Assembly (NCBI GenBank): GCA_023391695.1
Contig: JAEWAK010000001.1
Location: forward strand, 62,001 to 126,000
Source: Bacillota bacterium
GTDB taxonomy: Bacteria; Bacillota; Clostridia; Lachnospirales; Lachnospiraceae
Reading direction: 5' to 3'
Length of the DNA: 64,000 nucleotides
How positions within the stretch are numbered: the first letter of the stretch is position 1; each line of letters starts with the position of its first letter. The notes below the pieces were generated by a model, which was not told where the DNA came from, did no database searches, and was given only the letters and a program-made list of their open reading frames with translations. Both the position numbers and the translations under genes were made by a program. Positions 16,408 through 25,310 of this stretch are shown piece after piece.

Positions 16408-17238
16408 ATGGAACATAGTAAAATAAAAGAATTAGAGCGAAGGGCAGCGGAATTAAGGAAAACTGCAATAACCATGATATTTAAAGCACAATCCGGACAT
16501 CCAGGGGGATCCCTTTCTGCAGCGGATATTTTAGCAGCTTTATATTTTGGGTTTATGAACATAAATCCGGCGTATCCTGAATGGGCAGACAGAGATCGCT
16601 TTGTTCTCTCAAAAGGGCATGTATGCCCGATTCTTTACTCTGCATTGCTGCACAAGGGTTATATGGATATGGGGCATGTGGATACGCTTCGTAAACAGGG
16701 TTCAATATTTCAAGGACATCCGGATATGAAACGTTGTCCGGGAATCGATATTTCCACGGGTTCTCTTGGGCAGGGATTTTCCTGTGCAGTGGGTATGGCC
16801 CTGGCTGGTAAAAGAGATAACAAAGAATATATCACATATACCTTATTAGGTGATGGTGAATGTAATGAAGGGCAGGTCTGGGAAGCGGCACAATCCGCAT
16901 ATAAATATGAATTAGATAATCTGATCGTATTTATTGATAATAATGGCTTACAAAATGATGGATTTACAAATGACATCATGCCAACCGGAGATTTGAAAGA
17001 CAAATTTGAAGCCTTTGGCTTTCAGACGGTAAGAATAAGTGGCCATAAAATGGATGAGATTGTACACGCCATTGAATTTATGATATCGCAAAAGAACAAA
17101 AAACCGAAATGCATTGTATGTAATACGGTAAAGGGGAAAGGTGTGTCCTTTATGGAAAATGTACCGTCATGGCACGGAATAGCACCAAACCAGGAAGAGT
17201 ATGCACAGGCATTAAAAGAATTAGGAGGTTTAGTATGA
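16408..17238 (+). CDS. Transketolase, N-terminal subunit
   Basis: A 276-residue thiamine-diphosphate-binding half of a split transketolase. The TPP/Mg motif is LLGDGECNEGQVWEA ending in FIDNN, and the substrate histidine region is AQSGHPGGSLSAADI. Split transketolases, common in Firmicutes and Archaea, transfer two-carbon ketol units between sugar phosphates. It overlaps the C-terminal subunit by four bases. Placement in a GntR-controlled cluster suggests a dedicated catabolic enzyme, though a general pentose role cannot be excluded. Confidence 0.92.
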   Translation: MEHSKIKELERRAAELRKTAITMIFKAQSGHPGGSLSAADILAALYFGFMNINPAYPEWADRDRFVLSKGHVCPILYSALLHKGYMDMGHVDTLRKQGSIFQGHPDMKRCPGIDISTGSLGQGFSCAVGMALAGKRDNKEYITYTLLGDGECNEGQVWEAAQSAYKYELDNLIVFIDNNGLQNDGFTNDIMPTGDLKDKFEAFGFQTVRISGHKMDEIVHAIEFMISQKNKKPKCIVCNTVKGKGVSFMENVPSWHGIAPNQEEYAQALKELGGLV

Positions 17239-18164
17239 GCGGCAGGGCAACAAGAGAAGCACTTGGAGATGAAATTTTAGAATTAGGGTTAAAAAATAAA
17301 AGTATTTATGTAGTGGATTGTGATGTCGGAAAGTCATGTAAAACACTGGAGTTTGCCAAAAAACTGCCGGAACAGCATGTGAACGTAGGAATTTCTGAAC
17401 AAAATGCTGTGGGTTTAGCAGCCGGGCTTGCAACAACCGGAAAAATTCCATATGTAGTTACCTATGCAGCATTTGGAAGCATGCGAGCTTCCGAACAAAT
17501 CCGCCAGGAAGTGTGTTATCCCAAACTGAATGTTAAATTTTTATGCTCCCATGGAGGGTTAACACCGGCAAATGACGGAGCATCCCACCAGTGCATTGAA
17601 GATATGGGCGTTTTAAGAACAATTCCCAATATGACAGTTCTAATGCCGGCAGATTATAATTCAGCCAGAAAGCTTATTGCGAAATCTGCTGATTATGACG
17701 GTCCTGTATATATTCGTTTTACCAGGGATGCAGTAGAAAACCTGTATGGCGAAGAAGAGGAGTTTGAAATTGGAAAAGCTCATTTAATCCAGGATGGGCA
17801 TGAGGTAACTATTATTGCAAACGGGGATACGGTAGCGATTGCAAAATATGCAGCTGAAAAACTGGGAGCGGAAGGAATTAGTGTACAGTTATTAGATATG
17901 CATACAATTAAGCCCTTAGATGAAACAGCAGTTAGAAAAGCAATTGAAACTACAGGTAAAATAATAACCGTGGAAGATCATAACATCTTAAATGGCCTTG
18001 GTTCTGCGGTATGTGAGATCGTGGCAGAAGCCGGAAAAGGTTTAGTACAAAGAATTGGTGTAAAAGATACGTTTGGTGAATCAGCACCTTATTCTGAATT
18101 ACTTAAAATGAATGGGATTACCAGTGACGCTATTTATACCTTGGCTAAAGAAATGTGCAGATAA
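17235..18164 (+). CDS. Transketolase, C-terminal subunit
   Basis: A 309-residue partner subunit with the pyrimidine-binding domain (VNVGISEQNAVGLAAGLA, containing the catalytic Glu) and the C-terminal transketolase domain (VEDHNILNGLGSAVCEI). The ATG at 17235 lies behind TTAGGAGG and overlaps the upstream stop as ATGA. A longer in-frame start at 17169 would lie deep inside the first subunit and is rejected. Confidence 0.92.
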   Translation: MSGRATREALGDEILELGLKNKSIYVVDCDVGKSCKTLEFAKKLPEQHVNVGISEQNAVGLAAGLATTGKIPYVVTYAAFGSMRASEQIRQEVCYPKLNVKFLCSHGGLTPANDGASHQCIEDMGVLRTIPNMTVLMPADYNSARKLIAKSADYDGPVYIRFTRDAVENLYGEEEEFEIGKAHLIQDGHEVTIIANGDTVAIAKYAAEKLGAEGISVQLLDMHTIKPLDETAVRKAIETTGKIITVEDHNILNGLGSAVCEIVAEAGKGLVQRIGVKDTFGESAPYSELLKMNGITSDAIYTLAKEMCR

Positions 18165-18271
18165 AGCGGAAAAGTAAAGATATTCCTTTTGATAAGAAGA
18201 ATCACTTTAAGTTAGTTCATTCCATAACATTTGAATAAGATTTTTTATAAATTTGCAAGGGAGAGATAAAC

Positions 18272-19237
18272 ATGAAAATTGTTGTACTTGATGGTTATAC
18301 AGAAAATCCTGGAGATTTAAGCTGGAGTCCGCTGGAAGAACTCGGAGAATTGACGGTCTATGATAGAACACCTGTAGGGGATACGAAAGAAATAATAAGT
18401 AGAATTGCCGACTCAGAGATAGTCCTTACGAATAAAACTCCGATTTCAAAAGAAGTAATTGATGCTTGTATTTCCATAAAATATATTGGAGTACTTGCTA
18501 CGGGTTATAATGTTATTGATTTCACTTATGCTAGAACAAAAAACATTCCGGTTGTAAATATTCCTTCTTACGGTACTGCTGCTGTAGGCCAGTTTGCAAT
18601 TGCAATGCTTCTGGAAATTTGCCATCATGCAGGGCATCATAGTAATGCTGTCCATGACGGAAGATGGACTGATAATTTGGATTGGTGTTTTTGGGATTAT
18701 CCGTTAATAGAACTGGCCGGTAAAGTAATAGGAATAATAGGATATGGAAGGATTGGTCAAACAACAGGAAGAATTGCACAGGCGTTGGGAATGAAAGTTT
18801 TAGCATTAGATACAAATAAAAATCCGGACTTAGTCAGTGAAACTTGTCAATATGTTGAATTAGATGAGCTTCTTAAAGAGTCGGATGTTATTTCACTGCA
18901 TTGCCCGCTGTTCTCAGAAACAGAGGGGATAATTAATAAAGTAAGTATCAATAAAATGAAAGATGGAGTAATTATTTTAAATAATAGCAGAGGTCCTTTA
19001 ATAGTCGAAGAAGATTTGAGTGAAGCGCTTAACAGCGGTAAAGTATATGCAGCCGGATTAGATGTAGTATCTACGGAACCGATCAAACCGGAAAATCCCC
19101 TGTTAACGGCAAAAAACTGTATCATTACACCGCATATATCCTGGGCTTCGAAAGAAAGCCGCCAAAGAATTATGAACATGGCCGCTGAGAATATAATTGC
19201 GTTTATAAATGGCAATCCAATCAATGTTCAAAATTAA
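18272..19237 (+). CDS. D-2-hydroxyacid dehydrogenase (hydroxypyruvate/glycerate type)
   Basis: A 321-residue NAD-dependent dehydrogenase. The nucleotide motif is GIIGYGRIGQTTG, and the catalytic triad is visible as Arg240 (NNSRGPLI), Glu269 (DVVSTEP) and His288 (ITPHIS). It interconverts a 2-keto acid and a D-2-hydroxy acid; glycerate or hydroxypyruvate is most likely by similarity. It closes the transketolase operon and could reduce or oxidise the acid end-product of the pathway. ATG at 18272 follows AAGGGAGAG. Confidence 0.85.
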   Translation: MKIVVLDGYTENPGDLSWSPLEELGELTVYDRTPVGDTKEIISRIADSEIVLTNKTPISKEVIDACISIKYIGVLATGYNVIDFTYARTKNIPVVNIPSYGTAAVGQFAIAMLLEICHHAGHHSNAVHDGRWTDNLDWCFWDYPLIELAGKVIGIIGYGRIGQTTGRIAQALGMKVLALDTNKNPDLVSETCQYVELDELLKESDVISLHCPLFSETEGIINKVSINKMKDGVIILNNSRGPLIVEEDLSEALNSGKVYAAGLDVVSTEPIKPENPLLTAKNCIITPHISWASKESRQRIMNMAAENIIAFINGNPINVQN

Positions 19238-19313
19238 ATAGGTCGTGAGCCTGCAGTAAATTAAAATTATTTACATCCGCTTTGATTCAGGATATGAATT
19301 ATGCTTTTCAATA

Positions 19314-19502
19314 ATTCACACTAACGCCCATGCCTTCCCGGCATAAATTGCGAAGAATAGCCGCTTTTGCTATTCTTCTAATGGCTCGCATGTTTTTCGC
19401 GAGACTATTCACACTAGCACCCATGTATATCGCAAGCTGGCTTGAGATACTGCCCAAATAAGAAGTGTGAAATTGTTTTTTAATTTCACACTAGCAACAT
19501 TG
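19314..19502. repeat. TTCACACTA repeat and hairpin cassette
   Basis: Three direct copies of a TTCACACTA(g/a)C element (about 19 bp at 19314 and 19407, a diverged copy at 19485) enclose two strong hairpins. These are 19352-19378 (10-bp stem) and 19464-19492 (11-bp stem with a T-rich loop). There is no coding potential. It is a composite intergenic repeat; the second hairpin could also terminate transcription. The rest of 19238-19779 shows nothing else definite apart from a small hairpin near 19680. Confidence 0.6.
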
Positions 19503-19779
19503 ATACATATATTGGTATAAGGAAATATTCTTTTTATGGATGCCACCCGGTGAGGATTGTACGCTTTCGTCTGCTTGACAGCGGTTATTTACCTGAGCAG
19601 TATTTGGAAAGCCCTGGCACGTAATCTGGACATATCCTTTAATTGATGTATGGAATTAACTGCAGACGCAGGTAATCAATTGGAGCTTTTGCTCCCAATA
19701 TTGTTGGGATGTGGCATTTTTTTGATATGCAAGATTTCATACTGACTTTAAACTGCAAATAGCAAAGAGGTGATGTGAA

Positions 19780-20790
19780 ATGTATAAGATTCTGATGTGT
19801 GTATTTAGTCCCCAGGTATATAATGAAATACACCATGGTTTTTTGGAGGCAGGGTGTGAAGTTAAAGATGTATTCATAGGAGGAGATTATATCAATAAAT
19901 TTGATTCTCTTGAGAAAGTACTGACAGATGCAATTGAGGAATTCAAACCGGATTTTGTATATTCCTATGGTTGGTGGAAGGATATTATTGATATAAATGA
20001 ATTTTATGATGTCATTAAGAAAAAAGGTATTTTCAACGTATGGTGGTCTGCAGATGACCCTACCTGCTGCGGTCAGGTTTCCCTGCCTGCCGCAAAAAGG
20101 GCGGACCTGGTTTTTACCCCGGTAGATTATCTGATTCCGGAGTATGAAAAATTTGGTATTAAGGCTTTTTTACAGCCCAATGCCTGCTCGCCCCATCATG
20201 TAAAAGTATCGCCGAAACCCGAGTACCGGAATGATCTGGCATTGGTAGCAAGTAATTATGCAATGAGGCACGTTGATGAAGAAACAAAGAATAGCATACT
20301 TTACAAATTCAGGGTTGATGGCATCTATCAAATCGTGAAACCTCTGGTGGATGCGGAGAAGGACTTGAAGGTGTATGGAAGATGGTGGAATGAAATTGAC
20401 AGGGCATATATACTTCCGAGTGCATTTTACGGCGGTGTATTGCCGACAGAGGAAGTCGCTCATGTATACTCGTCTTCCAAGATTGCGCTGGGAATCCAGC
20501 AGGTTGCTACTTCAAAAACCTATGTATCTACAAGAACTTATGAAGTGCTTGGAAGTGGAGCATTCCATCTTACCCAATACTCACAGGGTGTAGAGAATTA
20601 CTTTAAAAAAGGTGTACACCTTGACTGGTCTCACTCGGCAGAGGAGACTCTGGAACTTGTAGATTTTTACCTGGCACATGATGATATAAGAGAAAAGATC
20701 GCACTGAACGGCCAAAGGGAAGTTGATGAGAAGCACAGACTTATCCATAGGGCAAAAACTGTGCTGGACACAGTTGCAAGCTATATTTAA
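19780..20790 (+). CDS. CgeB-like glycosyltransferase family protein
   Basis: A 336-residue cytoplasmic protein resembling the CgeB/DUF3880-type glycosyltransferases, some of which act on the spore surface. Family-like parts are EEFKPDFVYSYGWWKD, FNVWWSADDP, LVFTPVDYLIPEYEKFGIKA and the GT-B C-terminal half (VATSKTYVSTRTYEVLGSGA, then HLTQYSQGVENYF). AAAGAGGTGATG precedes ATG 19780. It stands alone; the donor and acceptor are unknown. Confidence 0.75.
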   Translation: MYKILMCVFSPQVYNEIHHGFLEAGCEVKDVFIGGDYINKFDSLEKVLTDAIEEFKPDFVYSYGWWKDIIDINEFYDVIKKKGIFNVWWSADDPTCCGQVSLPAAKRADLVFTPVDYLIPEYEKFGIKAFLQPNACSPHHVKVSPKPEYRNDLALVASNYAMRHVDEETKNSILYKFRVDGIYQIVKPLVDAEKDLKVYGRWWNEIDRAYILPSAFYGGVLPTEEVAHVYSSSKIALGIQQVATSKTYVSTRTYEVLGSGAFHLTQYSQGVENYFKKGVHLDWSHSAEETLELVDFYLAHDDIREKIALNGQREVDEKHRLIHRAKTVLDTVASYI

Positions 20791-21082
20791 GGAATGGAAA
20801 ATGCAAAGGAATTGGCATAGTTGGCCGATTGATTTTATAAGAGACTGTAGAAGTTACTTAGAATTAAAAAGTAAACGATCTGCAGTCTCGCGCTGTCTGT
20901 AATGCTTTTTCATCCTTTCAACAATCGCCAATTCTTCCGGTTACTTTTAAACCGCTGATCTTATTATCGGTTTCCGTATTCAATACCGCATTCAATATTC
21001 AGTTTTCGCCCTGGTTAAAAATCATTTTTATCATCATACACCTCTTTTTAAAAGCAAGCTTTGCCCGGCTTCCGCTGCTTCG
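20791..21082. other. Intergenic region with possible minus-strand remnant
   Basis: No gene is supported. On the minus strand a short start (MMIKMIFNQGEN) behind AGAGGTG stops after 12 codons, and a following open piece (NTETDNKISGLKVTGRIG) lacks a start. This may be a decayed gene end. Confidence 0.2.
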
Positions 21083-22105
21083 TCAGGTTGAATTGCGCTT
21101 AACCAAACAAGTAGGTAAAATTACTTTTTTCGGAAGAAGCTTATCTCCATTCATTCTGGCAAGCAGAAGATCTACTGCAACCATACCGATTTCTTTGGTG
21201 GGAACTTCGATCGTTGTCAATGGCGGATTGGAATATTTGGAGACTTCAATGTTGGAAAGTCCCATTACGGCTACCTCCTCAGGAACAGATATGCCATTAT
21301 CATATAAACTGCTTAAAGCAGCCATTGCCATTAGATCACTTGCAGCAAAAAATGCGGTCGGATAATTATTTGATTTGATCAAATGATTCACTTTCTCAAT
21401 ACAGATATCTTCATCCCAGGAACAATCAATCACCCATTCAGGGTTAACCGTCAGGCCGGCTGAATGTATGGTGGAATAATAACCTTTATAACGCTGGCTT
21501 TCTTTTATATTTTTCATTGGGCCGCTGCCTCCGATAAAGCCGATATTTTTATGTCCCTTATCGATTAGATGCTGCACAGCCATGGCCGCAACATTATAAT
21601 GGTCATATCCAACATTGTCGATATCACCGCGTTTGGTATCAATTCCAACAATATAAGGCACCTGATTTTTTATAAACCCATAACTTTCGTCGCTGAGCGG
21701 AACCATTAATATAAGTCCGGAGACCGGTTCACTGAATGCAGTAAATAATTTTTTCCTGTCTTCCAGTTCATGGCCGGTTTTAACAAAAGAAATTTCATAT
21801 CCCTTTTCAAGCAGTCTGGATTCGATTCCGTTTAATATGGACATAAAATACGGATCATTGTATTTCTTTTCTGTAACACTTAAAACACATCCTATTTTAA
21901 TATCGCTTCTTAGGGATATATTTTCTGTTTTCTTTGATTTTATTTTCGCAGCGGAGCTGGTTTTGTAATTTAATTTAGTTACAGCCTGCCATACTTTCTC
22001 CCGGGTTTCATCCGTCATCTTATAAGTAGAATCGTTATTAAGTACCCTTGACACAGTTGCGGTCGATACCTGTGCTAATTTCGCAACATCACGAATCGTA
22101 CTCAT
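21083..22105 (-). CDS. LacI-family transcriptional regulator
   Basis: A 340-residue regulator. The N-terminal LacI helix-turn-helix is MSTIRDVAKLAQVSTATVSR. The periplasmic-binding-like effector domain includes VGYDHYNVAAMAVQHLIDKG and PTAFFAASDLMAMAAL, and ends with the C-terminal arginine region. The start at 22105 is chosen because AAAGGGGAG precedes it; an upstream ATG at 22132 adds nine residues not found in the family. It is divergent from the operon beginning at 22447 and is its probable sugar-responsive repressor. Confidence 0.92.
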   Translation of the reverse strand: MSTIRDVAKLAQVSTATVSRVLNNDSTYKMTDETREKVWQAVTKLNYKTSSAAKIKSKKTENISLRSDIKIGCVLSVTEKKYNDPYFMSILNGIESRLLEKGYEISFVKTGHELEDRKKLFTAFSEPVSGLILMVPLSDESYGFIKNQVPYIVGIDTKRGDIDNVGYDHYNVAAMAVQHLIDKGHKNIGFIGGSGPMKNIKESQRYKGYYSTIHSAGLTVNPEWVIDCSWDEDICIEKVNHLIKSNNYPTAFFAASDLMAMAALSSLYDNGISVPEEVAVMGLSNIEVSKYSNPPLTTIEVPTKEIGMVAVDLLLARMNGDKLLPKKVILPTCLVKRNST

Positions 22106-22145
22106 TTTATTCTCCCCTTTCATCGTAAACATTCACATTGAGTTT

Positions 22146-22157
22146 CGTAAAATTACG
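22146..22157. promoter_or_regulatory. Candidate LacI-type operator CGTAA-AA-TTACG
   Basis: A perfect inverted repeat of CGTAA lies about 17 bases inside the lacI-type transcript. CGTAA half-sites recur in the divergent leader at 22381 and 22395. Confidence 0.5.
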
Positions 22158-22180
22158 TTAATGAATGTAATGCAATCTAA

Positions 22181-22209
22181 ATAATATATTATTATGATTC
22201 CATTGTCAA
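22181..22209 (-). promoter_or_regulatory. Promoter of the LacI-type gene
   Basis: On the minus strand TTGACA (22209-22204), 17 bases, then TATTAT (22186-22181). Confidence 0.75.
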
Positions 22210-22327
22210 TATTTAAAACATTCAATTGTAACAGGAGGGATTTTGACGCTTCCTTATCACGGTAATTATATGATGGACAGGCATTAAAATTTTAATAAAT
22301 AAATTTTATAATTAGGGAGAAAATGTA

Positions 22328-22356
22328 TTTACATATTAATAAACACGTGATATAAT
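22328..22356 (+). promoter_or_regulatory. Promoter of the 22447-31141 operon
   Basis: TTTACA (22328-22333), a 17-base spacer and a perfect TATAAT (22351-22356). The expected start is near 22363, giving a leader of about 85 bases. Confidence 0.8.
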
Positions 22357-22380
22357 TCGAAATAAGATTTACTAAACAAA

Positions 22381-22430
22381 CGTAACAAAAATAACGTAAC
22401 AAAAGATTATAACAAAAGAACATAACAAAG
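22381..22430 (+). repeat. Tandem TAACAAAA repeat in the operon leader
   Basis: Four TAACAAA(A) units begin at 22383, 22397, 22410 and 22423 (period 13-14 bases). They lie wholly within the predicted 5' leader; the first two carry the CGTAAC half-site. Confidence 0.65.
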
Positions 22431-22446
22431 TGAAAAGAAGGTAAAA

Positions 22447-22677
22447 ATGAAAACAGTATATTGCCAGCATTGCGGTGAAAAAATATATAATGATGAAATT
22501 GCCTTGAATATCAAAATATTTGGAAAACAGGTTGGCGGAATAAGATGTTACGACTGCCTTTCCGCATTTTTGGGTTGTAATAGCGGCAAATTAAGAGAAA
22601 TTTCCCTGTTTTATAAAAACACGGGTTGTTCTGTTTTTCAAAATAAATATACCTATGAAGGAGAGCTGAATGAGTAA
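22447..22677 (+). CDS. Small zinc-ribbon protein
   Basis: A 76-residue protein with two cysteine pairs, CQHCGEKI near the start and CYDCLSAFLGC in the middle, as in small zinc ribbons. No enzymatic domain is present. It is the first gene of the operon and overlaps the next by eight bases, so it is probably coupled to it. A regulatory or accessory role is possible but not shown. Confidence 0.6.
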   Translation: MKTVYCQHCGEKIYNDEIALNIKIFGKQVGGIRCYDCLSAFLGCNSGKLREISLFYKNTGCSVFQNKYTYEGELNE

Positions 22678-23998
22678 CCAGGTAATTGTATATCCGGAAA
22701 TAAGCAGGGACTTAATTATCAATCCCGGTATCGGATTCATTGCAGCCCCGCAGCTTATGGGAGCAATGGAAACAGTAAAAGACAACAAAGGCAATGAGGT
22801 GGGGAAATATAAATTTACACAGGACAGTAAAACGTGGAATCATCCCGACAGCAAAATATATTATTGCGGAGTGCGCTGGAAGGATATGGAGCCTGAAAAG
22901 GGAGAATACCGGTGGGAGGTTTTGGAGAAAAAACTGGATTATGCCAGAGCCCTTGGATGTACGGCAGTTGTACGGTGTTTGCCATATGCATTAAGCGATG
23001 ACGAAGATATTCCCATATGGTATCGCAGGGAGTATCCGGAAGAACCGGAGTTTCCATTTTGGCGGGTAGATCCTGTTACCACTCCCTATGTGGAATATTG
23101 GTCCGGATTTATTAAAGAATTCGGCAGTCATTTTGACGGACATCCGATCATCAGCTCCGTTGACATGGCTATCGTTGGTGCCTGGGGGGAAGGCGGAGGA
23201 ACGGAATTTTTAGAAGAAGAAGCAATCCGGCGTATCTCCGATGCATACATAGATAACTTTAAGATAACGCCCCTGCAGGCATTGCTCCATGATCCGAAGT
23301 CCTTAAAAGTTATAAAGGAACGGAATGAAACCATAGGTTACCGGGTGGACTGTCTTGGGGATATGGGAGGATTTCATGGAAATGAATGGTCCCATATGCT
23401 GGATTTCTATCCCCAGAATATTCAAAACTTTAATATGGGGGATGCCTGGAAAAAGGCGCCGGTCGTTTTTGAAGCCTGCTGGCATATGAACGATTGGTTT
23501 CATCAGGACTGGGATATTGATTACATTATCGATGAATCCTTAAAATGGCATATTTCATCTTATAACAGCAAAGGGACAACGGTTCCCTGTTTATGGAAAG
23601 ACAGTGTAAAACGCTGGCTTCTAAAAATGGGTTATCGCTTTGAAATCAGAAAATTTACCTATGAATCAGAGGTTAAGAAAGGGCAGCCGCTTTCCGTCAC
23701 TATTTTAACGGCGAATGTGGGAGTCGCACCGATTTATCGAAATTATCCGCTGGTTATAAGGTTTCGGGATGAAAGGAAAGTTTTTTCCTTTACAATCAAA
23801 GCAGATATTCGGGAATGGCTTCCCGACAGGGATATATTATGTAAGGAGAGCATATGGATACCGGCTGATATACCAAGTGGTGAATACATAATTGAAATGG
23901 GGATAGAGACCGGAAGCGAAGAAATCGGAAATATTAAATTGGCTGTGTTGGGAGAGGTAAACGGTTATTACCCCATGGGCAGGATATCGATTGTATAA
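22670..23998 (+). CDS. DUF4832-like TIM-barrel protein, probable glycosidase
   Basis: A 442-residue cytoplasmic protein with the layout of DUF4832/GH42-like proteins. It opens with NPGIGF, then VRWKDMEPEKGEYRWEVLEK, a barrel strand with SVDMAIVGAWGEGGG whose Glu could be catalytic, and FEACWHMNDWF. The C-terminal beta-sandwich (VTILTANVGVAPIYRNYPLV to SGEYIIEMGI) is typical of DUF4832. It is the first of two related proteins in this operon; the other, at 25311, has lost most of the active-site-like segments. The substrate is unknown. Confidence 0.65.
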   Translation: MSNQVIVYPEISRDLIINPGIGFIAAPQLMGAMETVKDNKGNEVGKYKFTQDSKTWNHPDSKIYYCGVRWKDMEPEKGEYRWEVLEKKLDYARALGCTAVVRCLPYALSDDEDIPIWYRREYPEEPEFPFWRVDPVTTPYVEYWSGFIKEFGSHFDGHPIISSVDMAIVGAWGEGGGTEFLEEEAIRRISDAYIDNFKITPLQALLHDPKSLKVIKERNETIGYRVDCLGDMGGFHGNEWSHMLDFYPQNIQNFNMGDAWKKAPVVFEACWHMNDWFHQDWDIDYIIDESLKWHISSYNSKGTTVPCLWKDSVKRWLLKMGYRFEIRKFTYESEVKKGQPLSVTILTANVGVAPIYRNYPLVIRFRDERKVFSFTIKADIREWLPDRDILCKESIWIPADIPSGEYIIEMGIETGSEEIGNIKLAVLGEVNGYYPMGRISIV

Positions 23999-24009
23999 GA
24001 GGAGGATTT

Positions 24010-25299
24010 ATGAAAAGAAAGCTGTTTTTTAAGGAATGTACGGATTACTGCGGATTTGATAATCTGCCGGAAGGGATTGAAGCGTTTTATGACGGCTTTT
24101 TGGGAGATACGGAAGAATATCTTATTGACCGCGGATTTCTGGTCCGGCTTTTTGAAAAATATGACTTGCCACAGGATAAACAGGATTTAGTATTGAAAGC
24201 CTGTGAGGCAATTGAGGCGGATCAAATATTACTTCATTTTACAAAATTTCTGGTATGGGATATGTGCAGTGCCAGGAACCGCTGTGATGCCGATCATTAT
24301 AAAAATCTCACACCTGTCTGTATGCCAAAATACCGGGAACTATATTCGTTTCTGCTGCTGCTTGCCTGTGTAAAACCGGCTATGAGACAGTTGAATGAAA
24401 GAGGAGTTCCGGCCGGATATTATGAGGATATTCCTTACCGGCCCATGGAGAAGCAGTTTAAGAAACTGATAGAGCATGGAGATGTATCGGTCAGTGATTT
24501 CCCCTGGGATATGAATTTTTATACCTGTTCCATTTTTTTAATGGACCGTTTCCTGTTTATACCCTGCAAATTTGAAGACAGCCTTACCATATACCGGAAT
24601 AATAAAACCGGAAAAGTTATTGCATTAAGGCATGGGGGAGAAGAATTCAGAAGTGACGGCCAACTAAACGGGATCAATAAGGTATATGATAAGAGAGGAA
24701 AATTCACCGCAGAATGGAGTGAAGGTGAAAATTCGGTTACTGCCAATCCCATCAGTCCAATGGGGTACGTAAAGAAAGAGAAGATCACTCTGGATAAGAA
24801 GGAATGGGAGATTGCGCTGAAACAAGGGGAGCTTCTATTGGCATTGCATGTACCTGCTGGTCCCGGTTATAATCCGGACCGGTTAAAGAATTCCATGGAA
24901 CTGGCAATTGAATTTTATGATAAATATTTTCCGGAATTGCATATAAAAGGTTTTTGGAGCGAAAGCTGGCTTTATGATTCCAGGTTATCCTTAATACTTG
25001 ACAATGATAAAAGTAACATTATCAAAGTTCAGAGACAATTTTATCTTTATCCGGTTAAGGCAGGGGATTCCATGCTGCGTTATGAAGTGTTCGGAGACTG
25101 GAACGCGGACCCCTATAAAGCCGAATTAAAGACCTCCCTGCAAAAGGCAGCCTTTGATTATATGAAAACGGGAGGTAGATTTAATAATCTAAGTATGGTG
25201 GTGCTCCGGGAAGAGGTTCATAAGGTTGGAAATAACACGTACATTACCGTGGAAGATATTGAGGAATTTAAAAGAACCGTGGACAGCCATCTGAAATAG
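24010..25299 (+). CDS. DUF5596/acyltransferase-like two-domain protein
   Basis: A 429-residue soluble protein. The N-terminal helical half (DKQDLVLKACEAIEADQILL, RNRCDADHYKNLTPVCMPKY) and the C-terminal half (LLLALHVPAGPGYNPDRLKN, then FYDKYFPELHIKGFWSESWL) match a two-domain protein seen beside sugar-utilisation genes. Its C-terminal part is GNAT-C acyltransferase-like. This assignment is by recall and moderate. ATG at 24010 follows AGAGGAGG. Confidence 0.5.
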   Translation: MKRKLFFKECTDYCGFDNLPEGIEAFYDGFLGDTEEYLIDRGFLVRLFEKYDLPQDKQDLVLKACEAIEADQILLHFTKFLVWDMCSARNRCDADHYKNLTPVCMPKYRELYSFLLLLACVKPAMRQLNERGVPAGYYEDIPYRPMEKQFKKLIEHGDVSVSDFPWDMNFYTCSIFLMDRFLFIPCKFEDSLTIYRNNKTGKVIALRHGGEEFRSDGQLNGINKVYDKRGKFTAEWSEGENSVTANPISPMGYVKKEKITLDKKEWEIALKQGELLLALHVPAGPGYNPDRLKNSMELAIEFYDKYFPELHIKGFWSESWLYDSRLSLILDNDKSNIIKVQRQFYLYPVKAGDSMLRYEVFGDWNADPYKAELKTSLQKAAFDYMKTGGRFNNLSMVVLREEVHKVGNNTYITVEDIEEFKRTVDSHLK

Positions 25300-25310
25300 A
25301 AAGGATTTTT

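Noticed and set aside
16408..19237. Sulfoquinovose (sulfo-transketolase) pathway
   Set aside because: Split transketolase is shared, but no GH31 sulfoquinovosidase, isomerase or sulfonate exporter genes are present.
22381..22430. CRISPR array
   Set aside because: Repeat units are only 13-14 bases with no unique spacers; no cas genes are in the window.
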